From Arion vulgaris (lineage: Eukaryota > Mollusca > Gastropoda > Stylommatophora > Arionidae): 64,000 bases of DNA. The stretch covers positions 53,598,616 to 53,662,615 of the forward strand of contig CM036756.1 in NCBI GenBank assembly GCA_020796225.1, given 5' to 3'. The notes below the pieces were generated by a model. The model searched no databases, was not told the DNA's origin, and worked only from the letters and a program-made list of their open reading frames with translations. Position numbers and translations under genes: made by a program. How positions within the stretch are numbered: position 1 is the stretch's first letter; every line of letters starts with the position of its first letter. Shown here piece after piece: positions 1 through 13,300 of the stretch.

Positions 1-299
1 TTGACTGAAATCACACATTATCGTAAAGTCTCTTTTTACTTTTTCTTTAAGTTTTCTTTAGGCTGTTGTGAAAATTCTCTTTGACTTTACAAACATGCAA
101 GACAGAACAAGGATTTGCTGAACAACAGTATAGAAAGACTAAAATCTTGGATGCTTCAGGCATAGAAAATTATTCAACAGATGTGTGCTTGAGAACATTG
201 AACCTGATGAAGAATGCTTGAGTGCCAGAAGGGAACAATACATTCTTTTTCACATTGGATAGAGAATGCAGATAAGAAAACACGGAGGTCATGAAGAAA

Positions 300-850
300 G
301 AAAATTCAGGCGTGATCTCTGATGGCGATGTGGTCATTTATACAGATGGGTCTGTTCTGCGCATGTGGAACTCACAGGCTTTCACTGATGAGGTTAATGT
401 GGGATATTGTGAAGGAAAACAGTAATGTTTTGGTGTGACTACAAGTTGTCTAACTATGGGAGTTATGGCAGTAACTAAAGTAATGACCTGGCTGGAATCA
501 CAGACTTTTGAGTCAATGACTCTATGCACAGGAAGATCAAGACAGTCTGGGCTCTAAGGCAGTGGTTGGTGCATACTTTTAACCTGTGTATGCTTTCTCA
601 ATGACTCTATACACAGGAAAATCAAGACAGTTTGGGCTCGAAGTCAGTGGTTGGAGTTGCAGACTTTTAACATGTGTGTATGCTTCTCAATAACTATGCA
701 CAGGAAGATCAAGACAGCCTGGGCTCGAAGGCAATTGTTGCAGTCACAGACTTTTAACCTGTGTATGGTCTGTCAATGACTCTATGCACAGGAAGATCAA
801 GACAGTATGGCCTTGATGGCAGTGGCTGGAGTCTCTGTGAAAGTCATTAC
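300..850 (+). mobile_element. Decayed LINE RNase H fragment with a local tandem duplication
   Basis: Positions 321-353 read DGDVVIYTDGS, the first catalytic-Asp motif of retrotransposon RNase H. About 130 bp later comes a degenerate MAVTKVMTWLES helix. A segment with the consensus ATGACTCTATGCACAGGAAG is then repeated four times at about 517, 599, 690 and 779, each copy altered. The fragment has many stops and no function. Positions 1-300 and 850-1132 show nothing recognisable. Confidence 0.55.
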
Positions 851-1132
851 TAATAAAATCGGTTTTTGTGACTACAAGAATATAAAAACAAATGTGGTGT
901 AGCCAGACAAAAGTGCTACGCTGGAAGTCAATGAAGAAAAGTAAACCAACATAAAACTATTGTCGTAAGCTGCCATAGGCTGAGAGATATCCTAAGGAAA
1001 CGAGGGTGCAATTATGGACTAAATAGTTTAATGTGCAATGATGATGATCTATGACTGAACTCAACTTGTTGAACAAATTCATAACATTTTAATAGCTCTA
1101 CATATATTTTACTTTGATATCTTTCATTACAG

Positions 1133-1305
1133 ACCCACAACGTGTTTCAAGGGCTAAAACGATACCTAAGCAGCAAAAATTTGAGATTGATAGGTCAAAA
1201 TCTTACAGTTCCACTTTCCAAAAACTTGTGAAATCACTTGAAGGGGAATCATCTTCTCATGTAGATGACAGGTTGGAACAAGCCTCAGCTAGCAGTAATA
1301 GTGAG
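1133..1305 (+). CDS. SH3BP2-like: SH2 adaptor gene, exon before the SH2 domain
   Basis: An open segment of about 57 codons sits between a TTCATTACAG acceptor and a GAG|GTGTGT donor. It enters with one base carried from the previous exon and leaves in phase 0, matching the next exon. The peptide is polar and rich in Ser, Lys and Glu with no recognised domain, as expected for the linker before a C-terminal SH2 domain. It is the least certain exon of this gene because nothing in it is diagnostic. Confidence 0.6.
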
Positions 1306-4300
1306 GTGTGTGATTAGTTTTTTTTTAGTATGCTGTATTTGAATGTTTGAAAGTTCTGTGAAAAACAGTGCTTCATAGCTGTGTGTTCTGAGATTTGAAA
1401 TTACTAGTCGGAGAGTGGGATTTTATCCAACTATAACGACTCACATATACTCAGCCTTGGGTACCAGAGAAACACTGGGAATTAATAGCAACCAAAGTGA
1501 TGTTGGCCACATCATCCATCATGTGCCACCGGTCAAAGAAAAATACAACCTAACACTTTATTTCTAACATATATTACATAGTATGAAAACAAGTTATTTA
1601 CTTTTTATTTGATTCATTCATTAGATGTCATCTCTATATCAAATGTTTTATTTGATTCATTGATTCATTCATTAGATGTCATCTCTATATCAAATGTTTT
1701 ATTTGATTCATTAATTCATTCATTAGATGTCATCTCTATATCAAATGTTTTATTTGATTCATTAATTCATTCATTAGATGTCATCTCAATATCAAATGTT
1801 TTTATTTGATTGATTTATTCATTAGATATCATCTCTATATCAGATGTTTTATTTGATTCATTAATTCATTAGATGTCATCTCTATATCAAATGTTTTTAT
1901 TTGATTGATTCATTCATTAGATGTCATCTCTATATCAAATGTTTTATTTGATTCATTAATTCATTCATTAGATGTCATCTCTATATCAAATGTTTTATTT
2001 GATTCATTAATTCATTCATTAGATGTCATCTCAATATCAAATGTTTTTATTTGATTGATTTATTCATTAGATGTCATCTCTATATCAAATGTTTTATTTG
2101 ATTGATTAATTCATTCATTAGATGTCATCTCAATATCAAATATTTTATTTGATTGATTAATTCATTAGATGTCATCTCTATATCAAATGTTTTATTTGAT
2201 TGATTGATTCATTAGATGTTATTTCTATATCAACTGTTTTTATTTGATTGATTCATTAATTCATTCATTAGATGTCATCTCTATATCAGATGTTTTATTT
2301 GATTGATTCATTCATTAAATGTCATCTCTATATCAGATGTTTCATTTGATTGATTCATTCATTAGATGTCATCTATGTATCAAATGTTTTATTTGATTGA
2401 TTCATTCATTCATTAGATGTCATCTCTATATCAGATGTTTTATTTGATTGATTCATTCATTCATTAGATGTCATCTCCATATAAACTGTTTTATTTGATT
2501 GATTAATTCATTAGATGTCATCTCTATATCAAATGTTTTATTTGATTGATTAATTCATTCATTAGATGTCATCTCTATATCAGATGTTTTATTTGATTGA
2601 TTAATTCATTCATTAGATGTCATCTCTATATCAGATGTTTTATTTGATTAATTAATTCATTCATTAGATGTCATCTCTATATCAAATGTTTTATTTGATT
2701 GATTCATTCATTCATTAGATGTCATCTCTATATCAGATGTTTTATTTGATTGATTAATTCATTCATTAGATGTCATCTCTATATCAGATGTTTTATTTGA
2801 TTGATTAATTTATTCATTAGATGTCATCTCTATATCAAATGTTTTATTTGATTGATTGATTCATTAATGTCATCTCTATATCAAATGTTTTATTTGATTG
2901 ATTAATTCATTCATTAGATGTCATCTCTATATCAAATGTTTTATTTGATTGATTCATTCATTAGATGTCATCTCTATATCAAATGTTTTATTTGATTGAT
3001 TCATTCATTAGATGTCATCTCTATATCAAATGTTTTATTTGATTGATTCATTCATTAGATGTCATCTCTATATCAAATGTTTTATTTGATTAATTCATTC
3101 ATTAGATGTCATCTCTATATCAGATGTTTTATTTGATAAATTCATTCATTAGATGTCATCTTAATATAAAATGTTTTATTTGATTGATTCATTCATTAGA
3201 TGTCATCTCTATATCAAATGTTTTATTTGATTGATTGATTCATTAGATGTCATCTCTATATCAGATGTTTATTTGATTGATTCATTCATTAGATGTCATC
3301 TCTATATCAGATGTTTTATTTGATTGATTGATTCATTAGATGTCATCTCTATATCAGATGTTTTATTTGATTAATTCATTCATTAGATGTCATCTCAATA
3401 TCAAATGTTTTATTTGATTAATTCATTCATTAGATGTCATCTCTATATCAGATGTTTTATTTGATTGATTCATTAGATGTCATCTCTATATCAAATGTTT
3501 TATTTGATTGATTAATTCATTCATTAGATGTCATCTCAATATCAAATGTTTTATTTGATTAATTCATTCATTAGATGTCATCTCAATATCAGATGTTTTA
3601 TTTGATTGATTAATTCATTCATTAGATGTCATCTCTATATCAAATGTTTTATTTGATTAATTCATTCATTAGATGTCATCTCTATATCAGATGTTTTATT
3701 TGATTGATTCATTAGATGTCATCTCTATATCAGATGTTTTATTTGATTGATTCATTCATTAGATGTCATCTCTATATCAGATGTTTTATTTGATTAATTC
3801 ATTCATTAGATATCATCTCTATATCATATGTTTTATTTGATAAATTCATTCATTAGATGTCATCTTAATATAAAATGTTTTATTTGATTCATTAATTCAT
3901 TCATTAGATGTCATCTCTATATCAGATGTTTTATTTGATTCATTGATTCATTAGATGTCATCTCAATATCAAATGTTTTATTTGATTAATTCATTCATTA
4001 GATGTCATCTTTTATATCAGATGTTTTATTTTATTTATTTATTTATTAGATGTCATCTCTATATCAGATGTTTTATTTGATTGATTGATTCATTAGATGT
4101 CATCTCTATATCAGATGTTTATTTGATTGATTCATTCATTAGATGTCATCTCTATATCAGATGTTTTATTTGATTAATTAATTCATTAGATGTCATCTCT
4201 ATATAAAATGTTTTATTTGATTGATTGATTCATTCATTAGATATCATCTCTATATCAGATGTTTTATTTGATTAATTAATTCATTAGATGTCATCTCTAT

Positions 4301-7300
4301 ATCAGATGTTTTATTTGATTGATTCATTCATTAGATGTCATCTCTATATCAGATGTTTTATTTGATTGATTAATTCATTCATTAGATGTCATCTCTATAT
4401 CAGATGTTTTATTTGATTCATTAATTCATTCATTAGATGTCATCTCTATATCAGATGTTTTATTTGATTAATTAATTCATTAGATGTCATCTCTATATCA
4501 AATGTTTTTATTTGATTGATTCATTCATTAGATGTCATCTCAATATCAACTGTTTTTATTTGATTGATTCATTCATTAGATGTCATCTCTATATCAACTG
4601 TTTTTATTTGATTGATTCATTCATTAGATGTCATCTCTATATCAAATGTTTTATTTGATTGATTCATTCATTAGATGTCATCTCTAAATCAAATGTTTTA
4701 TTTGATTGATTGATTCATTCATTAGATGTCATCTCTATATCAGATGTTTTATTTGATTCATTAGATGTCATCTCTATATCAAATGTTTTATTTTGATTCA
4801 TTGATTCATTAGATGTCATCTCTATATCAGATGTTTTATTTGATTGATTCATTCATTAGATGTCATCTCTATATCAAATGTTTTATTTGATTCATTGATT
4901 CATTAGATGTCATCTCAATATCAAATGTTTTATTTGATTGATTCATTCATTAGATGTCATCTCTAAATCAAAGGGTTTTTTGATTCATTCATTAGATGTC
5001 ATCTCTATATCAAATGTTTTATTTGATTGATTCATTCATTAGATGTCATCTCTATATCAAATGTTTTATTTGATTGATTCATTCATTAGATGTCATCTCT
5101 ATATCAAATGTTTTATTTGATTCATTGATTCATTAGATGTCATCTCTATATCAGATGTTTTATTTGATTGATTCATTCATTAGATGTCATCTCTATATCA
5201 AATGTTTTATTTGATTGATTCATTAGATGTCATCTCAATATCAAATGTTTTATTTTATTTGATTGATTCATTCATTAGATGTGATCTCTAAATCAAATGT
5301 TTTATTTGATTTATTCATTCATTAGATGTCATCTCTATATCAAATGTTTTATTTGATTCATTGATTAGATGTCATCTCTATATCAAATGTTTTATTTGAT
5401 TCATTGATTCATTAGATGTCATCTCTATATCAGATGTTTTATTTGATTTATTCATTCATTAGATGTCATCTCTATATCAAATGTTTTATTTGATTCATTA
5501 GATGTCATCTCAATATCAAATATTTTATTTGATTCATTCATTAGATGTCATCTCTAAATCAAATGTTTTATTTGATTGATTCATTCATTCATTAGATGTC
5601 ATCTCTATATCAAATGTTTTATTTGATTCATTGATTCATTCATTAGATGTCATCTCTATATCAACTGTTTTTATTTGATTGATTCATTCATTAGATGTCA
5701 TCTCTATATCAAATGTTTTATTTGATTCATTGATTCATTCATTAGATGTCATCTCTATATCAACTGTTTTTATTTGATTGATTCATTCATTAGATGTCAT
5801 CTCTATATCAAATGTTTTATTTGATTCATTGATTCATTCATTAGATGTCATCTCTATATCAACTGTTTTTATTTGATTGATTGATTCATTAGATGTCATC
5901 TCTATATCAGATGTTTTATTTGATTCATTGATTCATTAAATGTCATCTCTATATCAAATGTTTTATTTGATTGATTGATTCATTCATTCATTAGATGTCA
6001 TCTCAATATCAAATGTTTTATTTGATTCATTAATTCATTCATTAGATGTCATCTCAATATCAAATGTTGTATTTGATTCATTGATTCATTCATTAGATGT
6101 CATCTCTATATCAAATGTCAGCTGCATTGAATTTCTACACTTTCTTTCACTTACCATACTGGTGCGCTCTGCCAAACTATGTCCATCTCTTAATGTCTTC
6201 TAATGTTTATTTCAAATTGTTTGACCCCTCAGAGACTTCTCACGCTGCCTTCATGCCAGTCTGTCTCTATCTTCCTGACCATACTCAATGAGTCACTAAG
6301 AAAGCAAACTTGGGAATGAAAGTCTGGTGACTCCAACCAGGTCACTGTCATAACATCCATAATCAGACTACATGTCACAGAAAAACCACCGTCATTTTCT
6401 TTCACAATATCCATGGACAATGATCAGTGAAAGTCCATGATGTCCCCATGTGTCGAACAACAGACCCATCCGTGTACATGACTACATCGATCAGGCACAA
6501 TATTCACCTGTATTGGATTCCATCTCACTGATATTAAAGAAAATGTTAAGCACCAATGTCTTGGCCAAGGAAGGAAGTGCCGAAGAAAAAACCTACCAAT
6601 CGCTGTTGTTACAAGAGGTCATAAAAAGAGAAAATCAACAGTAGTCTAAAAGACAAACACTGGATATGATTATGAAAAAGACTTCCTCAAAGACCTGAGT
6701 ATAACATACCAGGTCATTATATTTCATCTGCCTACTGGAAGTTGCAGACTCAACAAATACTTACATAGACTAGGAATGAGTAAAACAGTTCTCTACCAGT
6801 GTCAACAGGTGGAATAGACATCTGAGCAGGTCTTGCAAGACTGTCATCTACTGGGGGAGCTGAGAAAAAACATGAGACCACACCCAGTTGACCTGAAAAC
6901 TAAACTATGGGAAAACCTGACAGATCTCAAGCTATCTGCTAAATACAAAGCACTCGTGAAGATTTCAACACAGATGTACGATTCCCTCTATATGCGCTTC
7001 ATTCACTGTGTCCTTGGACTGATAGCATACCATCATCTTCTTTCATCATCACACTGCTACCAGGTTGTAAACTCAGTATTTTAGTATTCTCTGCTTGACT
7101 TACGCTTCTCGGATGACTTGAGTGATGGACTTCATGCATCTTTTAACTTGATTCTGATACTCCACCTTTTCCTTGCTTTTCCTCTTGTCTTACTACATCT
7201 TCACTTTGTATCTAATAATGTAGTTTATGTATTGTTTATCTATCTGCTTTGTTAAATTATTTTTCTCTACTTCACATTATTGTTGTATTTGCAGTCTGGC

Positions 7301-10300
7301 AGTGATTCAAAGTCTTATTGGGAATCTGTCTATTTTCATGGAAGCAAAAGTAAAGCATCTGAGTAAGTACTCAACTTTCATTTAAACTTTTACTCAACTG
7401 TTTAGTTAGTTAGTTAGTTAGTTGTCGGATCACCATCACTGCACTCTAACAAATTAGTCCATAAGTGCTCCGATCTCTCCCTATGTCCTTCAGCGTGTGG
7501 CTACTAATGACACCGGTTCTTTGTTGGTTTACAATTCTTCTTTGTCTGCCAGCATAGCTTCTTGTCGAGCTACACCACACTTAACTTTGAGTTCTTGCAG
7601 TCTGGTTAGAGTTGTAGATTCACCGCTATTATGTGAATCATGTAAGCGCTTCTCTCCCTTAAGGAATTTATAATATCAGCCTGGTCCATTGCCCGCTCGC
7701 TTTGTACAGCAGCCATACCTGCAAGCCTATCCGCACGTTCATTCCCCTTACACCTGCATGCCCTGGAACAAAAATAAAACTGATCTTTGTCAGCTTAGAC
7801 CTCCTCAGCGACTCCATCCAATGTCTCCTAGCCCATCCTGTTTCAATCTTCCTGAGCATACTCATTGAGTCACTGAGAAAACATGCATGGATAAAAGTCT
7901 ATGATTCCACCTTAGACGACCTACCCTCCCGGCTGATGAGCGTCATCTGCCCAGAAAACCTGTCTTTTTTTTGACTACTTGGTTTTCCTGCCGTCCAGTT
8001 TTGTGTACGGTTTACTACACTAGTCTTTGATTGTCCCCAATCAAACTACAAGGCAGCAGTAGTTCCTGCGAGCGGAAACGCGCACTGGCTTCAACTTCTA
8101 CTGGGTTCTCCAGTCCTCTGCACACCTGGGTGGTTCGCTCACCCTCATGCCTGCCACACCTTCTCTTCTTTACACCATCTGTGCATTGCATGCTTGCCCA
8201 CCGGTGCATCGTCGGCATGCATGCTCACTCTGCCCTGGTGCCTGCCTAACCATCTCCGTCAGTTTTCACTAAAAAGATTGATTAATCAACATCAATGCTC
8301 TACGCTGCTGGATTTATAGAGACGGAGATCGGAGCACCTATGGACATGTCCGGAGTGCTATGAGGATAGTCCTCATATAACTGATCGTACTCAGTTATAT
8401 TTGAGTAATTGGGTCTGTTGATACACACCTCTTATATAACATACCAGCCTATGTGTACATTAACACTCTTAAACCCGTTGTCCCTATATATAGATATGAG
8501 TTGTAAACATCTCAGGATCCAAACTTCTGCTATATAGGTATCACACCACATTTGTTAAAGATTGGTCTGCCAATGTCAAAAATTGTGTAGTAATACAACA
8601 CCACACAGAATGTGGCTTTAACTAATTGGCAAGCACATTGTTAGGAAAATGTGTCAGTGTTTTAATGATAAAAGATGTACTGAGAATTCAGTAAATGGCC
8701 ATTCAGAAAGGATAACAACAGAACATACTTTTGAATTTGTGCTCAATGATTCCAAAGACGGATTTGATTTAGATTGATAATTCTGATAAGGGGCAGACCA
8801 GGGAAAAGATGAACTGTTGGAGTTACAGACATCTTAAACTCCACAATACCACAGCATATCAAGCGACCGAGCATGCACTATCTCGAAACCGATCATCAGT
8901 TAAACCTGCTACGCCTAACGGCAAAAAAGCAGAGAAGGACAAAAGAAAAAAAGATTCTGGTAAGGTTATCAAAAGCTGAATCAAATGACCGGATCAGGTA
9001 AGAGAACTCTCACAAGCAATCCTGAAAGCGGCACGGGAAACCATTCCTAGAGTGCATGGAAGGATTACAAGCCATACTGGACAGCAGAGGTTCAGAAGCT
9101 TGAAAACGACCTTGAATTGGCAAGGAGTGAGGCAGAAAAGGCCCAGTCAGTAACGACCAATACTGCTTACAAGGTGGCAGCAGCAAAATACAAGCGGAGG
9201 TAAAGCGATCAGTAAGACAGAGTTGGGTTGAAAAGACCGAATCCCTGAGCCTTGATAGGGACGGCCATAAATTGTGGAAGTTAACAAAAGCGCTGAGTGA
9301 CGAAAACACCAGCCGACCCCAATAGTCCTCGAACAAGACAAAAAGATGTCCTCGGAAGGAAGCCCCAAACATTCTAATGCAAAAATATGCAAGTCAGCAG
9401 AGTAAATATAGCAAAAGAAAAGTCGATGACACTAAGAGAAAAGCGAGAGCCCTCAAAGGCGAGCCAAGAAAGGCTGATAGTCACCTATCGGTTACTTTCA
9501 CCAGTAATGAGTTGGAAGAGGCATTAAGGAGCTGAAGCTCAGAAAGTCCGGAAAGGATGGGATCACAAATGAGATGCTTAAGAACTTGGGTACTAGAGCA
9601 AAGGCAGCCCTACTGGCCATCCTAAATATGTTGTGGAGAACAGGCATAGTAACACGAGAATGGAAGGAAGCGATCATGGTACCCATCCTTAAACCAGGCA
9701 AAAATAAACTTCACCCGGCGAGTTACAGACAAATAAGCCTCCCAAGCTGCACGGGCAAACTCATGGAACGCATGGTGAACAAGACGGCTATCTTGGCACT
9801 TGGAAAGCAATGGGCTTCTCATGGTACAACAGGGAGGCTTTCGGAAGCACCGATCTACAGAAGATCAAGTAACCTATTCCGCCCAGGAAATCGAGGATGG
9901 TTTCCAAGAAAAAAACAGACACTGGCAGTTTTGGTAGATATGGAGAAGGCGTTTGACACGAGGGAAAGAGGGGTTAAAACTGAAACTCCTCACCCTCAGT
10001 ATAAAGGGAAGAATGTACAAATGGCTGAATAGATACCTAGAGAACAGAACAGCAAGGGTTCAAGTTCAGGGTACACTAGCATGAAAGCCACATTAGAGCA
10101 AGGAGTCCCCCAAGGAAGAGTGCTCTCACCAACCCTCTATCTAATCTTTGTCAATGACATAGCCACATGCCTACCAAAGCGAGTACACTCTGCCATGTAT
10201 GCCGACGACCTGGCAATATGGGCGAGGAAGAGTCAATGCCCATAGCAACAAATCGACTGCAAGCTACATTAAATAACTGGAAGTGTGGTAAAAAAGTGGA

Positions 10301-13300
10301 ATATGAACATAAATGGTCTAAAACCACTTACACTGTGTTCTCCCAGAACAACCAGGATCACAAAATTAAGCTTAAAGTCAATGGACAAGATCTTCCAGAA
10401 AGCAAGACCCCAACGTACCTTGGAGTCACACTGACCAAAAACTGACTTGGTGCCCCATATTGAAAATGCTACGGCAAAAGCAAAACACAGGCTCACGATA
10501 ATGCGCAAACTAGCAGACTCCATGTGGGGAGCAAACACCAGAGTCCTCAAAACAATCTACTCTGGAAGAGTGCGACTGGTCCTGGAGTATGGCATTGCAG
10601 TGTGGAGCAGTGCATCCAATAAGCAATTCGCCAAAGTGATCAATAGTCATAACCGCGCAATGCGCATTATCACAGGAGCCATGAAGTCCACGCCTATCAA
10701 GGCGATGGAAACAATCACAGGCATCCAACCAATGGCAGATCGTAGGGACAAAAAAGTCTTGGTGTTGGCGGAAAACTAAACGGCTCAATTCCCACCCTAT
10801 GTACAAAAGAATGACGGATTCGGAAGGGGCAGAATACAGAGGACCAGCTTCGCCAAAAACGCAAAAGCACTGATTGCTGACCATCCGGTCCTAGCAAACT
10901 GCAAAGCCAAATCAATCCCGGCAACTGATAAGTGCCCGCATGGAAAACAAAAGTGCCTGAACTAAAGGAACAATCCCAGGCATACTAAAAAAGGCCAGCA
11001 AGAAAACTTCAAGAAGAGCGACACAGAAAAATACAGAGAGTACCCTGAAAATAATTGGTTACACGTCTATACTGACGGATCGGCTAGGAACGCAATCAGT
11101 GACGGTGGAGGAGGAATAGTGCTTAAACTCTCAAAGAAAGTGACGGTCACAAGAGCGATTGCCACAGGCAAATACTCAAATAACTACAGGGCAGAGGCAA
11201 TAAGAACAGCGGCCGAAATGATCCTAGAGAGAAGAGGCACCTCTCGACCAAAGTCGTGATATTCACAGATGCTCTATCGGTCATCACTGCACTCAAAGGC
11301 GTAGGCAAAACAGAGCTGAATGAGCTCAAGCACCCTCGATGAACTAGCGTGCTCTCTCAAACGCACCGTCATTCAGTGGATACCATCACACTGTAATTTA
11401 AGCGAAAACGAAAAAGCCGACAAACTAGCTAAAGAAGGCGGGCAACTATCTCAAACTGATCTCGAGGTCAGTTATGAGGAAGCCAGAACAACCATCGGCT
11501 GGCACTATATGAACAAATGAACAAAAGATCATCCTCACCACAACAACAGCGATGGATACTATGGTCTGTCTCGTAGTGAACAAGTTGCCATACTTCACCT
11601 CGTACGCCACAATAAACTCCGCCCACATGTTTCACAAATTTAAAATTGGCACAACTAGCCTTGCCCTCAAAAAGCAGACATGATGGCAGAACACATTCTG
11701 CAAGGTTGTCAACTGATAGTAGGTATAAGAAAAGTAACCTGGCCCCAAAACACAGAGCATCGAGGGAAGCTGTACGGAGGAACGGAGTCCCTTAAAAATA
11801 CGGTAAAATTCATGAAAAAAGTTGGTTCATCAGTGTAGGTCTCGAACAAAGGCGGGATCGCGAGAGAGAAATGACCGGATCAAAAAAATGTTTCCATCAT
11901 TTAGTTGAAGTTACGTTTGTTCCCCTGATCAACTACAGTGTATACGAGTGTACTTGAATGAACATGTCCAACTTAATATGTCAAGAGCTGGGAGAAGTTT
12001 GTTGAAGACCTGTGCTCCGTTGGGAGTTGAATGGTTGAGAAGAAGATAGTACTAGTGACAGCTATATTGGCACTTATGAAAGGTGTTTGAAAGTCATTTG
12101 TCATTCCATCCATAGTCATGCTCATCAGACGTTATTATCTTTATTTTATTTAGACAATAGTATACTCAATCTGTTGTGACTATTCTTTTCTTTATTTTTT
12201 TTTAATTTGCTTCAAATATTGTCAAGTTATTCAATGTTCTCCTTTATATAAATTTCACAGTCACTTTCCAGTATTTTTTCCCTGCAGCAGTCTAGGATAC
12301 CTGTACATATGGTTGAATTGACAATCTTGAATTTTATATTCATGTACATGGCTGCAGTGTTTTTCCTTTTTCTGAGACACAGAATGACAGCTTGTTCTAA
12401 TCTCATATTTTTGTAGTTGTCCTGTGTTAATATTGGTGACTTTCTGATTGATTTAACCATACTTTTCTTCTAGCGATATGCATCTAGTTGCTCTTTTGCA
12501 ACATGTTTCTTGACCAGTCCATTTGCTGTTTCATTTCCTGGTATATCACAGTGAGATGATATCCGTTGCATCATGACCTTGCACAGTTCAGTCAGTAGAA
12601 CCTTTAGACCTGACAATTTTCTGCTTAGAGTGCTGATTTTGGATCTGTTAAAAATATCACATGTTAGGAATTGAGATTGAAGTTAAAAACTTCTATTCAA
12701 ATTCTTAAAGATATAAACATTAATGTGACAAAAGTCATGGCACCTCACTGATGTATTGTTTTCCTTATCAGCAGTGTCCTTGTCATTTAGGCAGGCCATA
12801 TCCGACTTCAGGGTACTTGTAATTTAGATTCCCAAGAGCTCAGAAGCGGACACTGCAGTCTCAGGCACACCTCCATAGAATGGGTCTCAGGGACTTGGCT
12901 GCCTGCAGCACCTAAGCAGTCCCCAGAGCACATCCTGCAAGACTGCCCCAGTCTGTGTAGTGCAAAAATGGAGATCTGGAAACAACTCTACAAGACAAAC
13001 TATGGGGACCGGAAGACCTCGAGTGTACCATCCAGTTTATGACACATACTGGAGTAGATCGCATTCAAAAGGTGATTGCAGAAGAAGAAGGAGATCCCCA
13101 AGTAAAGTGTTCCTGTAGTCTCATCATGTATTGTGTGTATACCAAGAATTTTTAGCTCAAGTTAACATTGAACATCAGAAGTTCCATGGCATGGGGTAAC
13201 CAGTGCAGCATTTTATCAACTTTTCTATCTGCGACTCCGATAATTCTGACAAATGTCTTTCAATTTTCCAAACTTGCAGTATTGAAACAGTGTAAATCCA

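Larger units (their letters stand above)
8830..11800 (+). mobile_element. Non-LTR retrotransposon (Jockey/I-like): RT plus RNase H, decayed
   Basis: The order is that of a non-LTR pol. A linker comes at 9003-9420 (LSQAILKAARETIPR), then RT blocks at 9520-9790 (KSGKDGITNEMLKNLG, SYRQISLPSCTGKLMERM) and at 9935-9960 (LVDMEKAFDT). Next come QGVPQGRVLSPTLYLIFVNDI at 10105-10165, the catalytic MYADDL at 10196-10212, and [11 protein letters not shown] with a thumb-like region to 10780. RNase H follows at 11060-11460 (VYTDGSARNAISDGGGG, VIQWIPSHCNLSENEKADKLAKEG), then a C-terminal tail to about 11690. Several frameshifts and stops break it into at least six open pieces, so it is inactive. The endonuclease half is missing or unrecognisable. 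Confidence 0.85.

Noticed and set aside
1609..1809. Open frame encoding IHSLDVISISNVLFDS repeats
   Set aside because: It is simply the minisatellite read in frame where units happen to be 51 bp. Frame is lost at the next unit of other length.
1609..6115. CRISPR-like array
   Set aside because: Spacers are not unique but made of GATT/CATT quartets, and the context is eukaryotic. It is a minisatellite.
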